From: Flavobacterium sp. TR2
Lineage (GTDB): Bacteria > Bacteroidota > Bacteroidia > Flavobacteriales > Flavobacteriaceae
Reading direction: 5' to 3'
Assembly: GCF_025252405.1 (NCBI RefSeq)
Contig: NZ_CP104307.1
Location: forward strand, 1,054,001 to 1,118,000
Length of the DNA: 64,000 nt
The notes beneath the pieces are model-generated. The model was not told the origin of the DNA, searched no databases, and saw only the letters and a program-made list of their open reading frames with translations. The position numbers and the translations under genes were made by a program. Of the stretch, positions 18,233 through 27,481 are shown piece by piece. Numbering within the stretch: position 1 is the stretch's first letter; each line of letters opens with the position of its first letter.

Positions 18233-19249
18233 ATGAAAATAATTGTGCCAATGGCAGGCCGCGGTTCAAGATTGAGGCCTCATACCTTAACAGTTCCTAA
18301 ACCGTTAATTCCAGTTGCAGGAAAATCTATCGTACACCGTTTAGTTGAAGATATTGCCAAAATCTTGAAAGAACCAATTGAAGAAGTTGCGTTTATTTTA
18401 GGAGATGAAGCCTTCTTTGGTGATGATGTTGTAGCAAGTCTACAAGATTTGGCTAAAGGATTAGGGGCAAAAGCTTCAATCTATCGTCAAGATCAGCCAC
18501 TAGGAACTGGGCACGCTATTATGTGTGCAAAAGAATCTCTTTCTGGTCCAGCTGTAATTGCTTATGCAGATACTCTAATTAGAGCAGATTTCGAATTGGA
18601 TCCAGAGGCAGATGCCGTAATTTGGGTAAAACAAGTAGATCAGCCAGAAGCTTTTGGTGTTGTGAAACTGAACCAAAATAATGAAATTATAGAATTGGTT
18701 GAAAAGCCAAAAGAGTTCGTTAGCGATTTAGCCGTTATCGGAATCTATTATTTTAAAGAAGTTGGAATTTTAAGAAATGAACTTCAAAATGTTTTAGACA
18801 ATAATATCCAAAATGGCGGAGAATACCAGATTAATGACGGTATCAAAGCGATGATGGCAAATGGAAAAGTTTTCAAAACAGGAAGTGTAGACGAATGGAT
18901 GGATTGCGGTAATAAAGATGTTACTGTTGAAACAAATACAAGAATGCTTGGTTTTCTTCACAATGACGGAGAGCATTTAGTAGATTATGGTGTGACTTTA
19001 GAAAATTCAACAATTATTCCTCCTTGTTATATTGGAGAAAATGTTGTTCTAAAAAACACGACAATCGGACCAAATGTTTCTCTTGGAAAAGGATGCCACG
19101 TATCAGACAGTACAATCAAAAACAGTTTGATTCAGACTTATTCTCAAATCAAAAATGCTGCGTTAGATAACGCAATGATCGGGAACCATGTGAGTTACGA
19201 CGGTAAATTTACGAGTATCAGCATTGGGGATTACGCTGTTTTAGAATAA
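18233..19249 (+). CDS. Sugar-phosphate nucleotidyltransferase with beta-helix domain
   Basis: A 338-residue nucleotidyltransferase of the glucose-1-phosphate thymidylyl/mannose-1-phosphate guanylyl type. The N-terminal activation loop is MAGRGSRLRPHTLTVPKPL (residues 7-25), with the metal-binding YADT at about 109 and the EKP motif near 158. The C-terminal third (about 255-335) has left-handed beta-helix hexapeptides. It makes a nucleotide sugar for surface glycans; the exact sugar cannot be told from sequence. Downstream of dut and followed closely by the TPR gene. Confidence 0.87.
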   Translation: MKIIVPMAGRGSRLRPHTLTVPKPLIPVAGKSIVHRLVEDIAKILKEPIEEVAFILGDEAFFGDDVVASLQDLAKGLGAKASIYRQDQPLGTGHAIMCAKESLSGPAVIAYADTLIRADFELDPEADAVIWVKQVDQPEAFGVVKLNQNNEIIELVEKPKEFVSDLAVIGIYYFKEVGILRNELQNVLDNNIQNGGEYQINDGIKAMMANGKVFKTGSVDEWMDCGNKDVTVETNTRMLGFLHNDGEHLVDYGVTLENSTIIPPCYIGENVVLKNTTIGPNVSLGKGCHVSDSTIKNSLIQTYSQIKNAALDNAMIGNHVSYDGKFTSISIGDYAVLE

Positions 19250-19297
19250 AATAAAAATTAAGAAAGTTTCGTTTTGTTTAAAATGTAATTTTTGCAA

Positions 19298-20650
19298 ATG
19301 ATAAAAAGAGGAGTTTTTACAGTATTGTTTTTTGCTTTATTTAGCACATCGTTTTCGGTTTTTGCTCAGACAGAACCCGAAGATATTGCTATGGCAACAG
19401 ACGAATATCAAGACTCGTTTTATGAATCATTAAAACAAAAAGGAATTGAAAATTATGATAAAGCCATTGTATCATTGGAGAAATGTATTAAACTTAAACC
19501 CAATGATGCAGTTGCTTATTTCGAATTAGGGAAAAACTATTTTGCGCTTAAAGAATATCAAAATGCGCAGACTGCTTTTGAAAAAGCCACACAGCTTGAT
19601 TCTAAAAACAAATGGTTTTGGCTCGGAATTTACGATGTAAGTTACGAGACAAAAAATTATCCGCTGGCAATTGAAATTATTCAAAAAATAATTGTTTTTG
19701 ACGAAGAATACAAAGACGATCTGATCTCGTTATACATGATTACCAATCAGTATGACAAGGCATTGACCGCGATTAACGAAATGAATGATAAATTTGGGAA
19801 ATCGTCTGATCGTGAAATTTATAAAGCGCAGATTTTGTCGCAGGGAAAATATCAGAATGCAGAAATTGATAATCTTTTAGAGCAGATTAAAAAAGATCCG
19901 AAAGAAGAATCTAATTATTTGAATCTTATTTTGCTGTATTCAAAAAACAACGAAAATGAGAAATCGCTTGAAATAGCAAAACAGCTGGCAAAAGAAATTC
20001 CAAATTCAGAATGGGGGCAGGTGAGTTTGTTCAAAACTTACTTAGATGCCAATCAGGCAGATAAAGCTATAAAATCGATGAATGTAATTTTGGCAAGTTC
20101 AAAAATCGATTCAAAAATCAAACATAGAACTTTGAATGAATTTTTGATTTATGTAAACAAAAATCCACAGTATTCTTCCGATTTAGAAAAAGCTATTTCT
20201 TATTTTGATAATGATAAGAATGTAGATGTTGCCAAAGAAATTGGAAAATTTTATCATAGCAAAGGACAGTTTGAAAATGCGATTAAGTATTATGAAAAAG
20301 ATTTAAGCGCCAATTCAGATACTGATCTCGAAACCAATATGTTATTGCTGGATGCCTATGCGCAGGCAAAACAATATGAGCCAATGACCAAAAGAGCCAT
20401 GATGCTGATTGAAGTTTATCCGAGTCAGGCACAGTTTTATTACTATGCTGGTTTAGGAAGCAATCAGCAGAAACAATTTAAAAATGCAAAAACCGTCTTA
20501 GAAATGGGGCTAGATTATGTGGTGGATGACGTAAAATTAGAATCAAATTTTAATATTCAGTTAGGAGAGGCATATAATGGATTGGGAGATGCAAAGAAAA
20601 AAGAGGAATACTTTTTGAAGGCAAATGAATTATTAAAAAAGAAAAAATAA
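19298..20650 (+). CDS. Secreted tetratricopeptide repeat protein
   Basis: A 450-residue exported protein: signal peptide ending FSVFAQ, then helical repeats of the TPR class across most of the length (for example AVAYFELGKNYFALKEYQNA near residue 70 and ENAIKYYEKDL near 330). Probably periplasmic and acting as a scaffold. It is followed 10 nt later by the DUF4292 lipoprotein and then the EnvC-like gene, suggesting a role in envelope biogenesis or cell division. I use the ATG at 19298; a TTG two codons earlier is possible. Confidence 0.82.
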   Translation: MIKRGVFTVLFFALFSTSFSVFAQTEPEDIAMATDEYQDSFYESLKQKGIENYDKAIVSLEKCIKLKPNDAVAYFELGKNYFALKEYQNAQTAFEKATQLDSKNKWFWLGIYDVSYETKNYPLAIEIIQKIIVFDEEYKDDLISLYMITNQYDKALTAINEMNDKFGKSSDREIYKAQILSQGKYQNAEIDNLLEQIKKDPKEESNYLNLILLYSKNNENEKSLEIAKQLAKEIPNSEWGQVSLFKTYLDANQADKAIKSMNVILASSKIDSKIKHRTLNEFLIYVNKNPQYSSDLEKAISYFDNDKNVDVAKEIGKFYHSKGQFENAIKYYEKDLSANSDTDLETNMLLLDAYAQAKQYEPMTKRAMMLIEVYPSQAQFYYYAGLGSNQQKQFKNAKTVLEMGLDYVVDDVKLESNFNIQLGEAYNGLGDAKKKEEYFLKANELLKKKK

Positions 20651-20660
20651 AGAAACTCAG

Positions 20661-21440
20661 ATGAAAAAATATATATCAATACTAGTATTGTCTATTGCTG
20701 TAATTTCATGTAAATCCAAAGCAGTAGCAGTACAAGGAAATTCAAATCAGACAATTGCTCCAAAGGAAGATAAAAAAGTAATCGAAAAACATTACGATAA
20801 CAAGTTAGATTTTTCTACTTTATACATAAAAGCAAGTGCAAAATATGCTGATGAAAAACAAAGCCAAAATGTAACAGCTGAAATTAGAATCGAAAAAGAT
20901 AAACAGATTTTAATTAGTGTGCGTTTCTTAGGAATTACAATGGCTAAAGCTTTAATAACACCTTCTGCAGTAAGTTATTATGAGAAAATAAATGGTACTT
21001 ATTATGAAGGGGATTTTACAAGTTTAAGCAAATGGCTAGGAACAGATTTGGACTACACTAAAGTTCAAAATTTATTGGTTGGAGAAGCTTTTGATGATTT
21101 AAGAAAAGGAAAATATACCCAGACAATTGTCGATAATCTATTTAGATTAGATGAAGAAAAAGACGCCAATTTAAAAAAGACTTTTTTCTTAGATGGAGAA
21201 AAATATTTAATTCAGAAAGAAGAGATTTCGCAGCCGTCTGAAAACAGAACATTGCAGATCGCCTATTCTGACACTAAAAATTTTGATCAAGGAACACTGC
21301 CGACAACTATAGAAATAAATGCAGTGCAGCCAAAAGGTAAAACAAGTATTAATTTAAATTATAACAATATTTCATTTAATGAAGAACTTTCTTTTCCGTA
21401 TAGTGTTCCAAGCGGTTATAAAAAAGTTACAATTAAGTAA
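20661..21440 (+). CDS. DUF4292 lipoprotein
   Basis: A 259-residue lipoprotein with a type II signal (VISCKS, Cys17). The body is beta-rich and matches the DUF4292 family, whose fold is related to the LolA/LolB lipoprotein-carrier group, so it may bind lipid or lipoprotein acyl chains in the periplasm. Its place between a periplasmic TPR protein and an EnvC-like protein is a common Bacteroidetes arrangement. Role not established. Confidence 0.8.
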   Translation: MKKYISILVLSIAVISCKSKAVAVQGNSNQTIAPKEDKKVIEKHYDNKLDFSTLYIKASAKYADEKQSQNVTAEIRIEKDKQILISVRFLGITMAKALITPSAVSYYEKINGTYYEGDFTSLSKWLGTDLDYTKVQNLLVGEAFDDLRKGKYTQTIVDNLFRLDEEKDANLKKTFFLDGEKYLIQKEEISQPSENRTLQIAYSDTKNFDQGTLPTTIEINAVQPKGKTSINLNYNNISFNEELSFPYSVPSGYKKVTIK

Positions 21441-21464
21441 ATTTGCAAAAATAAAAACAGAAAT

Positions 21465-22718
21465 ATGCCAAAATTTCTCCTAAGCCTAGTTTTAATTTGT
21501 GCCACTACATTTGTATGGGCGCAAGATTCTCAGCAAGAAAAACTGGAACAGCGTAAAGCTCAAATTCAGCAGGAAATCAGAGATAACGAAAAGATGTTGC
21601 AATCTGTTCGAAAAAAAGAGAAATCTGCTGTAAATGAATATTTAATTCAGGCGAATAAAATCAAGCTAAAAGAGAAATTAATCAATACGACGGCCAAACA
21701 AGAAAAGCTGATTAGTAATGATATGTACATTAATCAGGTTCAGGTAAATAAACTTAAAAAAGAACTAAAAGTTCTAAAAGAAGATTATGCAGAGATGATT
21801 TTAAAATCATACAAAAGCCGTTCTGAACAGAGCCGTGCGATGTTCATTTTGTCTTCTGAAAGTTTTTTACAAGCATATAAAAGAGCGCAATATCTGAAAC
21901 AATACACTGCTTTTAGAAAAAATCAGGGTCTTGAGATTCAATCTAAAACAGCGCAATTAGTTGATTTTAATGCAAAACTGGATGGGCAAAGACAAATAAA
22001 AAAGAAAGTAATTGCCGAAAACCAGAAAGAGAAAATTACTCTGGAAGCAGAAAAAAAAGAACAGCAGAAATTAGTTAATGCACTTAAAAAAGATAAGAAT
22101 AAAATTGCTGCCGATATTAAAGCGAAACAAAGCGAGTCAAAACGTATTGATAAACAAATTGATCGTTTAATTCGTGAAGCCATTGCAGAAGCCAATAGAA
22201 AAGCTGCTGCAGAGAGAGCAAAAGCTAATCCAAGTTCTAGCGAAGCTAAAGCACCAGTATCTTCTTCTAAAATTGCATTGACTCCAGAAGACAAAATTTT
22301 AGCTGCTGACTTTAAGGCAAACAGAGGAAGATTGCCTTGGCCAGTAGAAAAAGGATTTATTTCTCTTGGTTATGGAGATCAGCCGCACCCGCTGCACCCT
22401 TCAATCACCGTTCATAATTCTGGGGTCGAAATTACTACAGAAGATGGGGCAAGCGCAAGAGCAGTATTTGCTGGAGAAGTTTCTAAAGTTATCGTTTTAT
22501 CGCCCGTAAATAAAGCAGTTGTAATCCAGCATGGTGACTATTTTACGGTATATCAGAACCTAAGTTCGGTTTCTGTGAGTCAGGGAGATAAAGTTGCAAC
22601 TAAGCAAACTATCGGAAGAGTGAGAACAAGTGGAGATACAGGAAAAACAATTATCAAATTCCTGATTCTGCAAAATACATCGAATAATAATCCGGAAGGA
22701 TGGCTGCAAAACAGATAG
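21465..22718 (+). CDS. EnvC-like murein hydrolase activator (coiled coil plus LytM/M23 domain)
   Basis: A 417-residue periplasmic protein: signal peptide ending FVWAQ, a long coiled coil (about 25-255), an Ala/Ser linker and a C-terminal M23/LytM domain (about 285-415). The LytM zinc ligands look lost: the usual HxGxD site reads HNSGVE and the HxH pair reads YQNLS. The domain is therefore probably regulatory, as in E. coli EnvC, which activates amidases to split septal peptidoglycan. Last gene of the TPR-DUF4292 unit; a terminator follows at once. Confidence 0.87.
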   Translation: MPKFLLSLVLICATTFVWAQDSQQEKLEQRKAQIQQEIRDNEKMLQSVRKKEKSAVNEYLIQANKIKLKEKLINTTAKQEKLISNDMYINQVQVNKLKKELKVLKEDYAEMILKSYKSRSEQSRAMFILSSESFLQAYKRAQYLKQYTAFRKNQGLEIQSKTAQLVDFNAKLDGQRQIKKKVIAENQKEKITLEAEKKEQQKLVNALKKDKNKIAADIKAKQSESKRIDKQIDRLIREAIAEANRKAAAERAKANPSSSEAKAPVSSSKIALTPEDKILAADFKANRGRLPWPVEKGFISLGYGDQPHPLHPSITVHNSGVEITTEDGASARAVFAGEVSKVIVLSPVNKAVVIQHGDYFTVYQNLSSVSVSQGDKVATKQTIGRVRTSGDTGKTIIKFLILQNTSNNNPEGWLQNR

Positions 22719-22720
22719 TA

Positions 22721-22748
22721 AAAGGGAGCATTTGGCTCCCTTTCTTAT
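22721..22748 (+). terminator. Intrinsic terminator after the EnvC-like gene
   Basis: AAAGGGAGC (22721-22729) pairs with GCTCCCTTT (22735-22743) around ATTTG. It also lies at the 3' end of the converging CBS gene and may serve both. Confidence 0.85.
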
Positions 22749-22759
22749 TCAATTATAAT

Positions 22760-23179
22760 TTAATCATATTGTTCTAAAAAATATTTAACGACATCGGTTG
22801 TGGTTACTATTCCTTTCAGTTCGCCGTTGTCAACAACAGGAAGAGCATGAAAATCTTCTTTTACAAAAATTTCTGCCAAATCTCGAATAATCATATCAGG
22901 TGACACCGTTTTGGGTTTTGAAGTCATTACCTGAGAAATGCTCAACATTTCTAATATAGCTTCATCAGCATTGTCCTGACCTTCAAACAAAGCTCCAAAA
23001 GTTAGTCGGTTAATATCTGTTCGGCTGATAATTCCAACTACCTCTTTGCCTTTTACAATTGGAATGTGGCGAATTGTATTTGATTTTAATTTTTCGACCA
23101 CTGTTTTAAGATCATCTTTTTCGTTTGCAGTCACTACCGTTTTGGTCATAATGTGACTAATTGGTTCTCTTTTTTTCAT
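22760..23179 (-). CDS. Paired CBS-domain protein
   Basis: A 139-residue protein consisting of two CBS domains in tandem (about 5-60 and 78-135), a Bateman module that binds adenosyl ligands such as AMP or ATP. No enzyme or channel domain is attached, so it probably acts as a free regulatory sensor. Conserved pieces are VEKLKSNTIRHIPIVKG and FHALPVVDNGELKGIVTTTD. The ATG at 23179 (MKKREPISHIM) is preferred; an in-frame upstream start to 23224 adds 15 residues outside the fold. Confidence 0.85.
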   Translation of the reverse strand: MKKREPISHIMTKTVVTANEKDDLKTVVEKLKSNTIRHIPIVKGKEVVGIISRTDINRLTFGALFEGQDNADEAILEMLSISQVMTSKPKTVSPDMIIRDLAEIFVKEDFHALPVVDNGELKGIVTTTDVVKYFLEQYD

Positions 23180-23398
23180 GATATTTTTGGTTATTATTTC
23201 ACATAAAGGTGTAAAATATTTCACACAAAAAACATGATTTTTATCAGCTTTAAGTGTTGAAAACGAGTAAATTAATAGGTTAAAAAAATTGACAGCTTAC
23301 CAGAAGCAAAAGATTGTAATTTCAGTAAAATGATTTAAGAAGAAAAAAATCGTTCTATTGTTCATTTAGAAATTGTTCGGAGTGAAATTTAAAAGTAG

Positions 23399-23406
23399 TA
23401 TTTTTG
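23399..23406 (+). promoter_or_regulatory. Putative -7 box immediately before rbfA
   Basis: TATTTTTG is an exact TAnnTTTG match ending only 4 nt before the rbfA ATG at 23411. A TTG at 23373-23375 is a possible but distant -33 box. If real, the transcript would be leaderless or nearly so. Confidence 0.5.
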
Positions 23407-23410
23407 CATT

Positions 23411-23803
23411 ATGGAAACAAATAGACAGAAAAAAATAGGCGGTGTTATTCAGAAAGATCTGGTTGACATTTTGCAAGGTGAAGTGAGAAAAAATGGAATT
23501 ACAAACTTGGTCATTTCAGTATCCAAAGTAAGTGTAACTACAGATTTATCTATAGCGACAGTATATTTAAGCATTTTTCCACAAGAAAAAGCCAAAGAAA
23601 CTTTAGAAGCAATAAAAACAAATTCAAATTTAATCAAGCATGACTTGGCGCAGCGCGTACGTCTGCAATTACGTCGTGTTCCGAATTTGGTATTTTTTAT
23701 AGATGATTCTCTAGATTATATAGAGAAAATTGACAATGCGCTTGCAGGAAAAGAAAATCCAATAGAAAACCGTGATCTTTTAGAAAAAAGAAGAAAGTCT
23801 TAA
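23411..23803 (+). CDS. rbfA: 30S ribosome-binding factor A
   Basis: A 130-residue KH-fold protein that binds the free 30S subunit and helps mature the 5' end of 16S rRNA. It begins with the usual RQKKIGGVIQKDLVDIL helix and has the family features VSVTTDLSIATVYLSIFP and RVRLQLRRVPNLVFFIDDSLD. Length is typical. The permease gene starts one base after the stop, so the two are transcribed together, a frequent pairing in Bacteroidetes. Confidence 0.95.
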   Translation: METNRQKKIGGVIQKDLVDILQGEVRKNGITNLVISVSKVSVTTDLSIATVYLSIFPQEKAKETLEAIKTNSNLIKHDLAQRVRLQLRRVPNLVFFIDDSLDYIEKIDNALAGKENPIENRDLLEKRRKS

Positions 23804-23804
23804 T

Positions 23805-25004
23805 TTGAATTTTCCTTTATACATAGCCAAACGTTATATTTTTAGCAGCAGTAAAAATAATGCTATCAATATTATCAACCGTATTGCCAGCATGGGAATC
23901 ATCGTTGGTACCATGGCTTTGTTTGTTGTTTTATCTGTTTTTAGCGGATTAAAGGTTTTCAGCCTTTCGTTTACTAATGAAATTGACCCCGATTTAAAAT
24001 TGACAAGTACCTACGGAAAATCATTTTTAATTACGCCCGATCAGGAAAATCAAATTAAAAAAATCAACGGTGTAGCGTCTTATACAAAAATCATAGAAGA
24101 ACGCGTTTTATTTTTATTCAAAGACAAGCAGCAAGTTACTTATCTAAAAGGTGTTGACAGTCTGTACCCAGTTGTTAACGATATCAAGAAAAAGCTTTTT
24201 AATGGCCAATGGCTAAAACCGGATAGTTTTCAGGTTGTAATTGGCTATGGTCTGGCTCAAAATTTCTCTATGGGAATTTTGGATTTTGAAAACCCGCTCC
24301 AGATTTTTGCTCCAAAACCAGGAAAAGGAGGAATAGAAAATCCAGAAGAAGCTTTCAATAAAACTGATGTTTTGCCTGTTGGCATTTATTCGATCAGCGA
24401 AGATTTAGATTCAAAATATGTATTTGCAGATTTAGGTTTAGTACAAGAATTGTTAATGTACAAGCAAAATCAAATCTCAGGATTAGAATTTAAATTAAAA
24501 GAAAACGCAGATGAGAGTGCAATAAAAGCAGAACTTAATTCTATTTTTAAAAATAAAATTACTTTAAAAAACAGAGCTCAGCTAAATGAGTCTTTGTACA
24601 AAATGCTTAATACAGAAAACATTGCAGTTTATCTGATTTTTACTTTGGTTATCATAGTGGCGCTTTTTAATTTAATTGGCGCATTGATTATGATGATTTT
24701 AGAAAAGAAAGGAAATCTTAAAACGCTTTTCAATTTAGGATCAGATATTGGAGATCTTAGAAAAATATTTCTGTTGCAAGGAACTTTGTTAAGTGTCTTT
24801 GGCGGCTTAATCGGACTTATTTTAGGTATAATCCTTGTGCTATTGCAACAGAAGTTTGAACTTATTATGATAACGCCAACTTTGGCTTATCCAGTTGTTT
24901 TTACAGTAGAAAATGTTCTAATCGTGATGGCAACTATTATTTCATTAGGGTTTGTCGCTTCATTAATTGCAAGCAGTAGAGTTAGCAAAAAACTTCTTGA
25001 TTAA
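23805..25004 (+). CDS. FtsX/LolC-LolE-type ABC transporter permease
   Basis: A 399-residue inner-membrane permease: one N-terminal helix (about 26-48), a large periplasmic domain and three C-terminal helices (about 265-295, 320-345, 365-390), the MacB/FtsX topology used by lipoprotein-releasing systems. The N-terminus PLYIAKRYIFSSSKNNAINI is typical of the LolC/E branch. It probably extracts lipoproteins for transfer to the outer membrane, but no ATPase gene is adjacent. The start is TTG at 23805, one base after the rbfA stop. Confidence 0.82.
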   Translation: MNFPLYIAKRYIFSSSKNNAINIINRIASMGIIVGTMALFVVLSVFSGLKVFSLSFTNEIDPDLKLTSTYGKSFLITPDQENQIKKINGVASYTKIIEERVLFLFKDKQQVTYLKGVDSLYPVVNDIKKKLFNGQWLKPDSFQVVIGYGLAQNFSMGILDFENPLQIFAPKPGKGGIENPEEAFNKTDVLPVGIYSISEDLDSKYVFADLGLVQELLMYKQNQISGLEFKLKENADESAIKAELNSIFKNKITLKNRAQLNESLYKMLNTENIAVYLIFTLVIIVALFNLIGALIMMILEKKGNLKTLFNLGSDIGDLRKIFLLQGTLLSVFGGLIGLILGIILVLLQQKFELIMITPTLAYPVVFTVENVLIVMATIISLGFVASLIASSRVSKKLLD

Positions 25005-25126
25005 TAGCTTCTTAAGAAATATTAATTATATTTACCGCCTTAAAAAACTACAAGCATATGATTGTTTCTGCCTAATCCTATTTTATTTTTTAGAATAATT
25101 AGGATACTTACGTTTTATTTTTTTTA

Positions 25127-25150
25127 GTTCAGATTAAAATACATCTGGAC
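25127..25150. promoter_or_regulatory. Possible operator upstream of the MATE gene
   Basis: GTTCAGAT (25127-25134) and ATCTGGAC (25143-25150) are inverted with one mismatch and an 8-nt spacer, 28 nt before the MATE start. Size and symmetry fit a dimeric repressor site, but no regulator gene is nearby. Confidence 0.35.
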
Positions 25151-25177
25151 AAATTTTATCATTTATCCTAACATATC

Positions 25178-26605
25178 ATGACAGAAACAACTATAAAGAA
25201 AAGTTTATTTTCTAAAATTTTTACCACTTTAAAACAAGCCTTAAAAGGCGATGAATCTTTTGACTATACTTCTGGAAGTATAAAAAAAGCTGTAATTCTA
25301 TTGGCCATTCCGATGGTTTTAGAAATGATGATGGAATCGGTTTTTGCTTTGGTCGATTTGTATTTTGTGGGACATTTAGAACACAGCAGTTTTGCTATCC
25401 AGACTGTTGGTTTGACCGAATCGGTATTGACTGTAATTTATTCTCTTGCCATTGGAATGAGTATGGCAGCAACTGCTGTTGTAGCGCGCCGAATTGGAGA
25501 AAAAGATCCTGTGGCTGCGGCTAAAGCCGGAATGCAGGCTATTATTATTGCATTTGCCGTTAACAGTTTGCTGAGCATTTTCGGAATTATTTACGCAAAA
25601 GATATTTTGATTTTAATGGGCTCTTCTGTAGAGTCAGCTGAGCATGGTTTCCGATTTACGCAGATTATGATTGGTTCCAGTTTATGCATTATGCTTTTGT
25701 TTCTTATAAATGGAATTTTCAGAGGAGCTGGAAATGCTGCGATTGCTATGAAAAGTCTTTGGATTGCCAATATTTGCAATATCATTTTATGCCCAATTTT
25801 AATTAACGGTTTTGGACCAATTCCTGCTTTCGGATTAGTTGGAGCTGCTTTGGCTACAACTTTTGGAAGAAGTATCGGCGTTTTATATCAAGTGTATCAT
25901 TTGTTTTTTGGAAATGGAATTTTAAAAATCAAAATACCATATTTTGCTCCAGATTTCATACAAATTAAAGCTTTGGTAAAAATTGCCGCACCTGGAATTC
26001 TACAATTTGTAATTGCTTCCTGCAGCTGGATTTTCTTAGCGCAATTGGTAGCTACAACAGGAGGAGATCATGGTTCGGCAGGGTATCAGACAGCCTTGAG
26101 GATTATGATGTTTTTCATACTTCCAGCGTGGGGATTGAGTAATGCCGCGGCAACTTTGGTAGGACAAAATTTGGGAGCCAAACAAGTCGAACGTGCTGAA
26201 AAATCGGTTTATACTACAGCACGATACAATGTAATTTTCATGGCTTCGATTATGATTATTACTTTGGTTTTCGGGCAATATATTATTTCGTTTTTCACGA
26301 ATGACCAGCAGGTAAAAACCATTGCAATTGAAGCATTGCAAATTATGAGCATCGGATTTATTTTCTACGGAATCGGAATGGTTTTAATCAACACTTTCAA
26401 TGGAGCTGGAGATACTTGGACGCCGACGGGAATTAACTTTTTCGGATTTTGGCTGTTCCAAATTCCATTAGCTTTTATTCTTGCCAAGCATTTCAATATG
26501 GGGCCAACGGGAGTTTTTATTGCTATTCCTGTTGCCGAAACAGCAATTACTTTAACTGGAATTGTTTTCTATAAAAGAGGAAAGTGGAAAAGAGTTCAAG
26601 TGTAA
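25178..26605 (+). CDS. MATE family efflux transporter
   Basis: A 475-residue protein with twelve membrane helices in two similar halves, the MATE fold that exports cationic drugs or metabolites by Na+ or H+ antiport. The first half has VILLAIPMVLEMMMESVFALVD (given here in part: PMVLEMMMESVFALVD near residues 46-61) and the second repeats the pattern. About 35 extra hydrophilic residues precede the first helix. It is monocistronic, with a small palindrome upstream. The substrate is not predictable. Confidence 0.9.
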   Translation: MTETTIKKSLFSKIFTTLKQALKGDESFDYTSGSIKKAVILLAIPMVLEMMMESVFALVDLYFVGHLEHSSFAIQTVGLTESVLTVIYSLAIGMSMAATAVVARRIGEKDPVAAAKAGMQAIIIAFAVNSLLSIFGIIYAKDILILMGSSVESAEHGFRFTQIMIGSSLCIMLLFLINGIFRGAGNAAIAMKSLWIANICNIILCPILINGFGPIPAFGLVGAALATTFGRSIGVLYQVYHLFFGNGILKIKIPYFAPDFIQIKALVKIAAPGILQFVIASCSWIFLAQLVATTGGDHGSAGYQTALRIMMFFILPAWGLSNAAATLVGQNLGAKQVERAEKSVYTTARYNVIFMASIMIITLVFGQYIISFFTNDQQVKTIAIEALQIMSIGFIFYGIGMVLINTFNGAGDTWTPTGINFFGFWLFQIPLAFILAKHFNMGPTGVFIAIPVAETAITLTGIVFYKRGKWKRVQV

Positions 26606-26660
26606 TAATAGAAAGTCTTCAATATTAAACATTTGTTTTTGTAAGAAATATATTGTAAAT

Positions 26661-26676
26661 TCGATTTAAAAATCGA
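26661..26676. promoter_or_regulatory. Palindrome upstream of the DUF6934-like gene pair
   Basis: TCGATTTAAAAATCGA has two 7-bp arms around AA and lies 15 nt before the ATG at 26691. It could be an autoregulatory operator. Confidence 0.35.
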
Positions 26677-26690
26677 GTTTAATAGGTTTC

Positions 26691-27233
26691 ATGATTAAAA
26701 TTAATTTAGAAAACACTTTTGAAGCAACATATGTAAGTCCCAATTTTGACCTGTATATTTTTGAATCGCCGTTAAAGGATAATACATTAACTCCGCTTAA
26801 GGTTAAGTTTACAAACATAGCTGAATCATTGTTGCCGAATGTCTATAATCTGGCTTTTGGTCCATTTGATAAGAATGGAAAAATAAATGATTCTGTAAAT
26901 CTTAAATATAAGAATAGTAATAAAGTGTTTTCGACAATCATTTTGTTTTCAATAATTTTTTTAAAAAACAATCCTCATGTCTCAATTGGTATTGATGGCT
27001 CAGATGATTTACGAGCAAACCTATATCATAGAATGTTTAGATATAATTATAAAAATTTGAAAGATTTTTTGGTAATTATTGGAGTAGATTGGTATGTTAG
27101 ACTACTTCGAAATGGAACGATTGAATTAGATAATAATGGACTGGCATTTTTTAAACCAAAGCCAGAACCTTTTGATTTTCAAAGAAAAACGAATGATCTT
27201 TATAGATACTATATGTTTAATTTAAATCAATAA
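26691..27233 (+). CDS. DUF6934-like protein, unknown function
   Basis: A 180-residue soluble protein. The piece SIGIDGSDDLRANLYHRMF (about residues 97-116) and the opening FEATYVSPNFDLYIFES recall a small Bacteroidetes family (DUF6934, from memory). No enzyme motif is evident. It is followed 16 nt later by a 70-residue charged protein and then a terminator, giving a compact two-gene unit with a palindrome in front. That layout would suit a toxin-antitoxin-like or immunity pair, but nothing in the sequence proves it. Confidence 0.65.
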   Translation: MIKINLENTFEATYVSPNFDLYIFESPLKDNTLTPLKVKFTNIAESLLPNVYNLAFGPFDKNGKINDSVNLKYKNSNKVFSTIILFSIIFLKNNPHVSIGIDGSDDLRANLYHRMFRYNYKNLKDFLVIIGVDWYVRLLRNGTIELDNNGLAFFKPKPEPFDFQRKTNDLYRYYMFNLNQ

Positions 27234-27249
27234 TGCTTAAATTTGCTCT

Positions 27250-27462
27250 ATGAAAGACTCTATTCAAAATAAGATTAATAAAATTCAGGAAATTGCTTTA
27301 GCCTCTGCTTCCGAGAAAAATATTACAAACAGTAGAGATGATAAAGAACCAAATAATAGTGATAACTTAACTAAATCAATTCGAAATGCGAAAGAGGCAG
27401 AATTATTTTTTTCTGAATTAAAATCAGCTATTGATTTAGCCAAAAGAAATGCTTTAGAATAA
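27250..27462 (+). CDS. Small charged protein, partner of the DUF6934-like gene
   Basis: A 70-residue hydrophilic, probably helical protein (KINKIQEIALASASEKN at the start, KEAELFFSELKSAIDLAKRNA at the end). I do not recognise it. It starts 16 nt after the upstream gene on the same strand and is closed by a strong terminator, so it is most likely a real member of a two-gene unit. Confidence 0.6.
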   Translation: MKDSIQNKINKIQEIALASASEKNITNSRDDKEPNNSDNLTKSIRNAKEAELFFSELKSAIDLAKRNALE

Positions 27463-27481
27463 TTTTCAGTTTAAAATATAA

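Noticed and set aside
26036..26341. A 101-codon minus-strand frame inside the MATE gene
   Set aside because: Antisense to conserved membrane helices, with no signal for translation.
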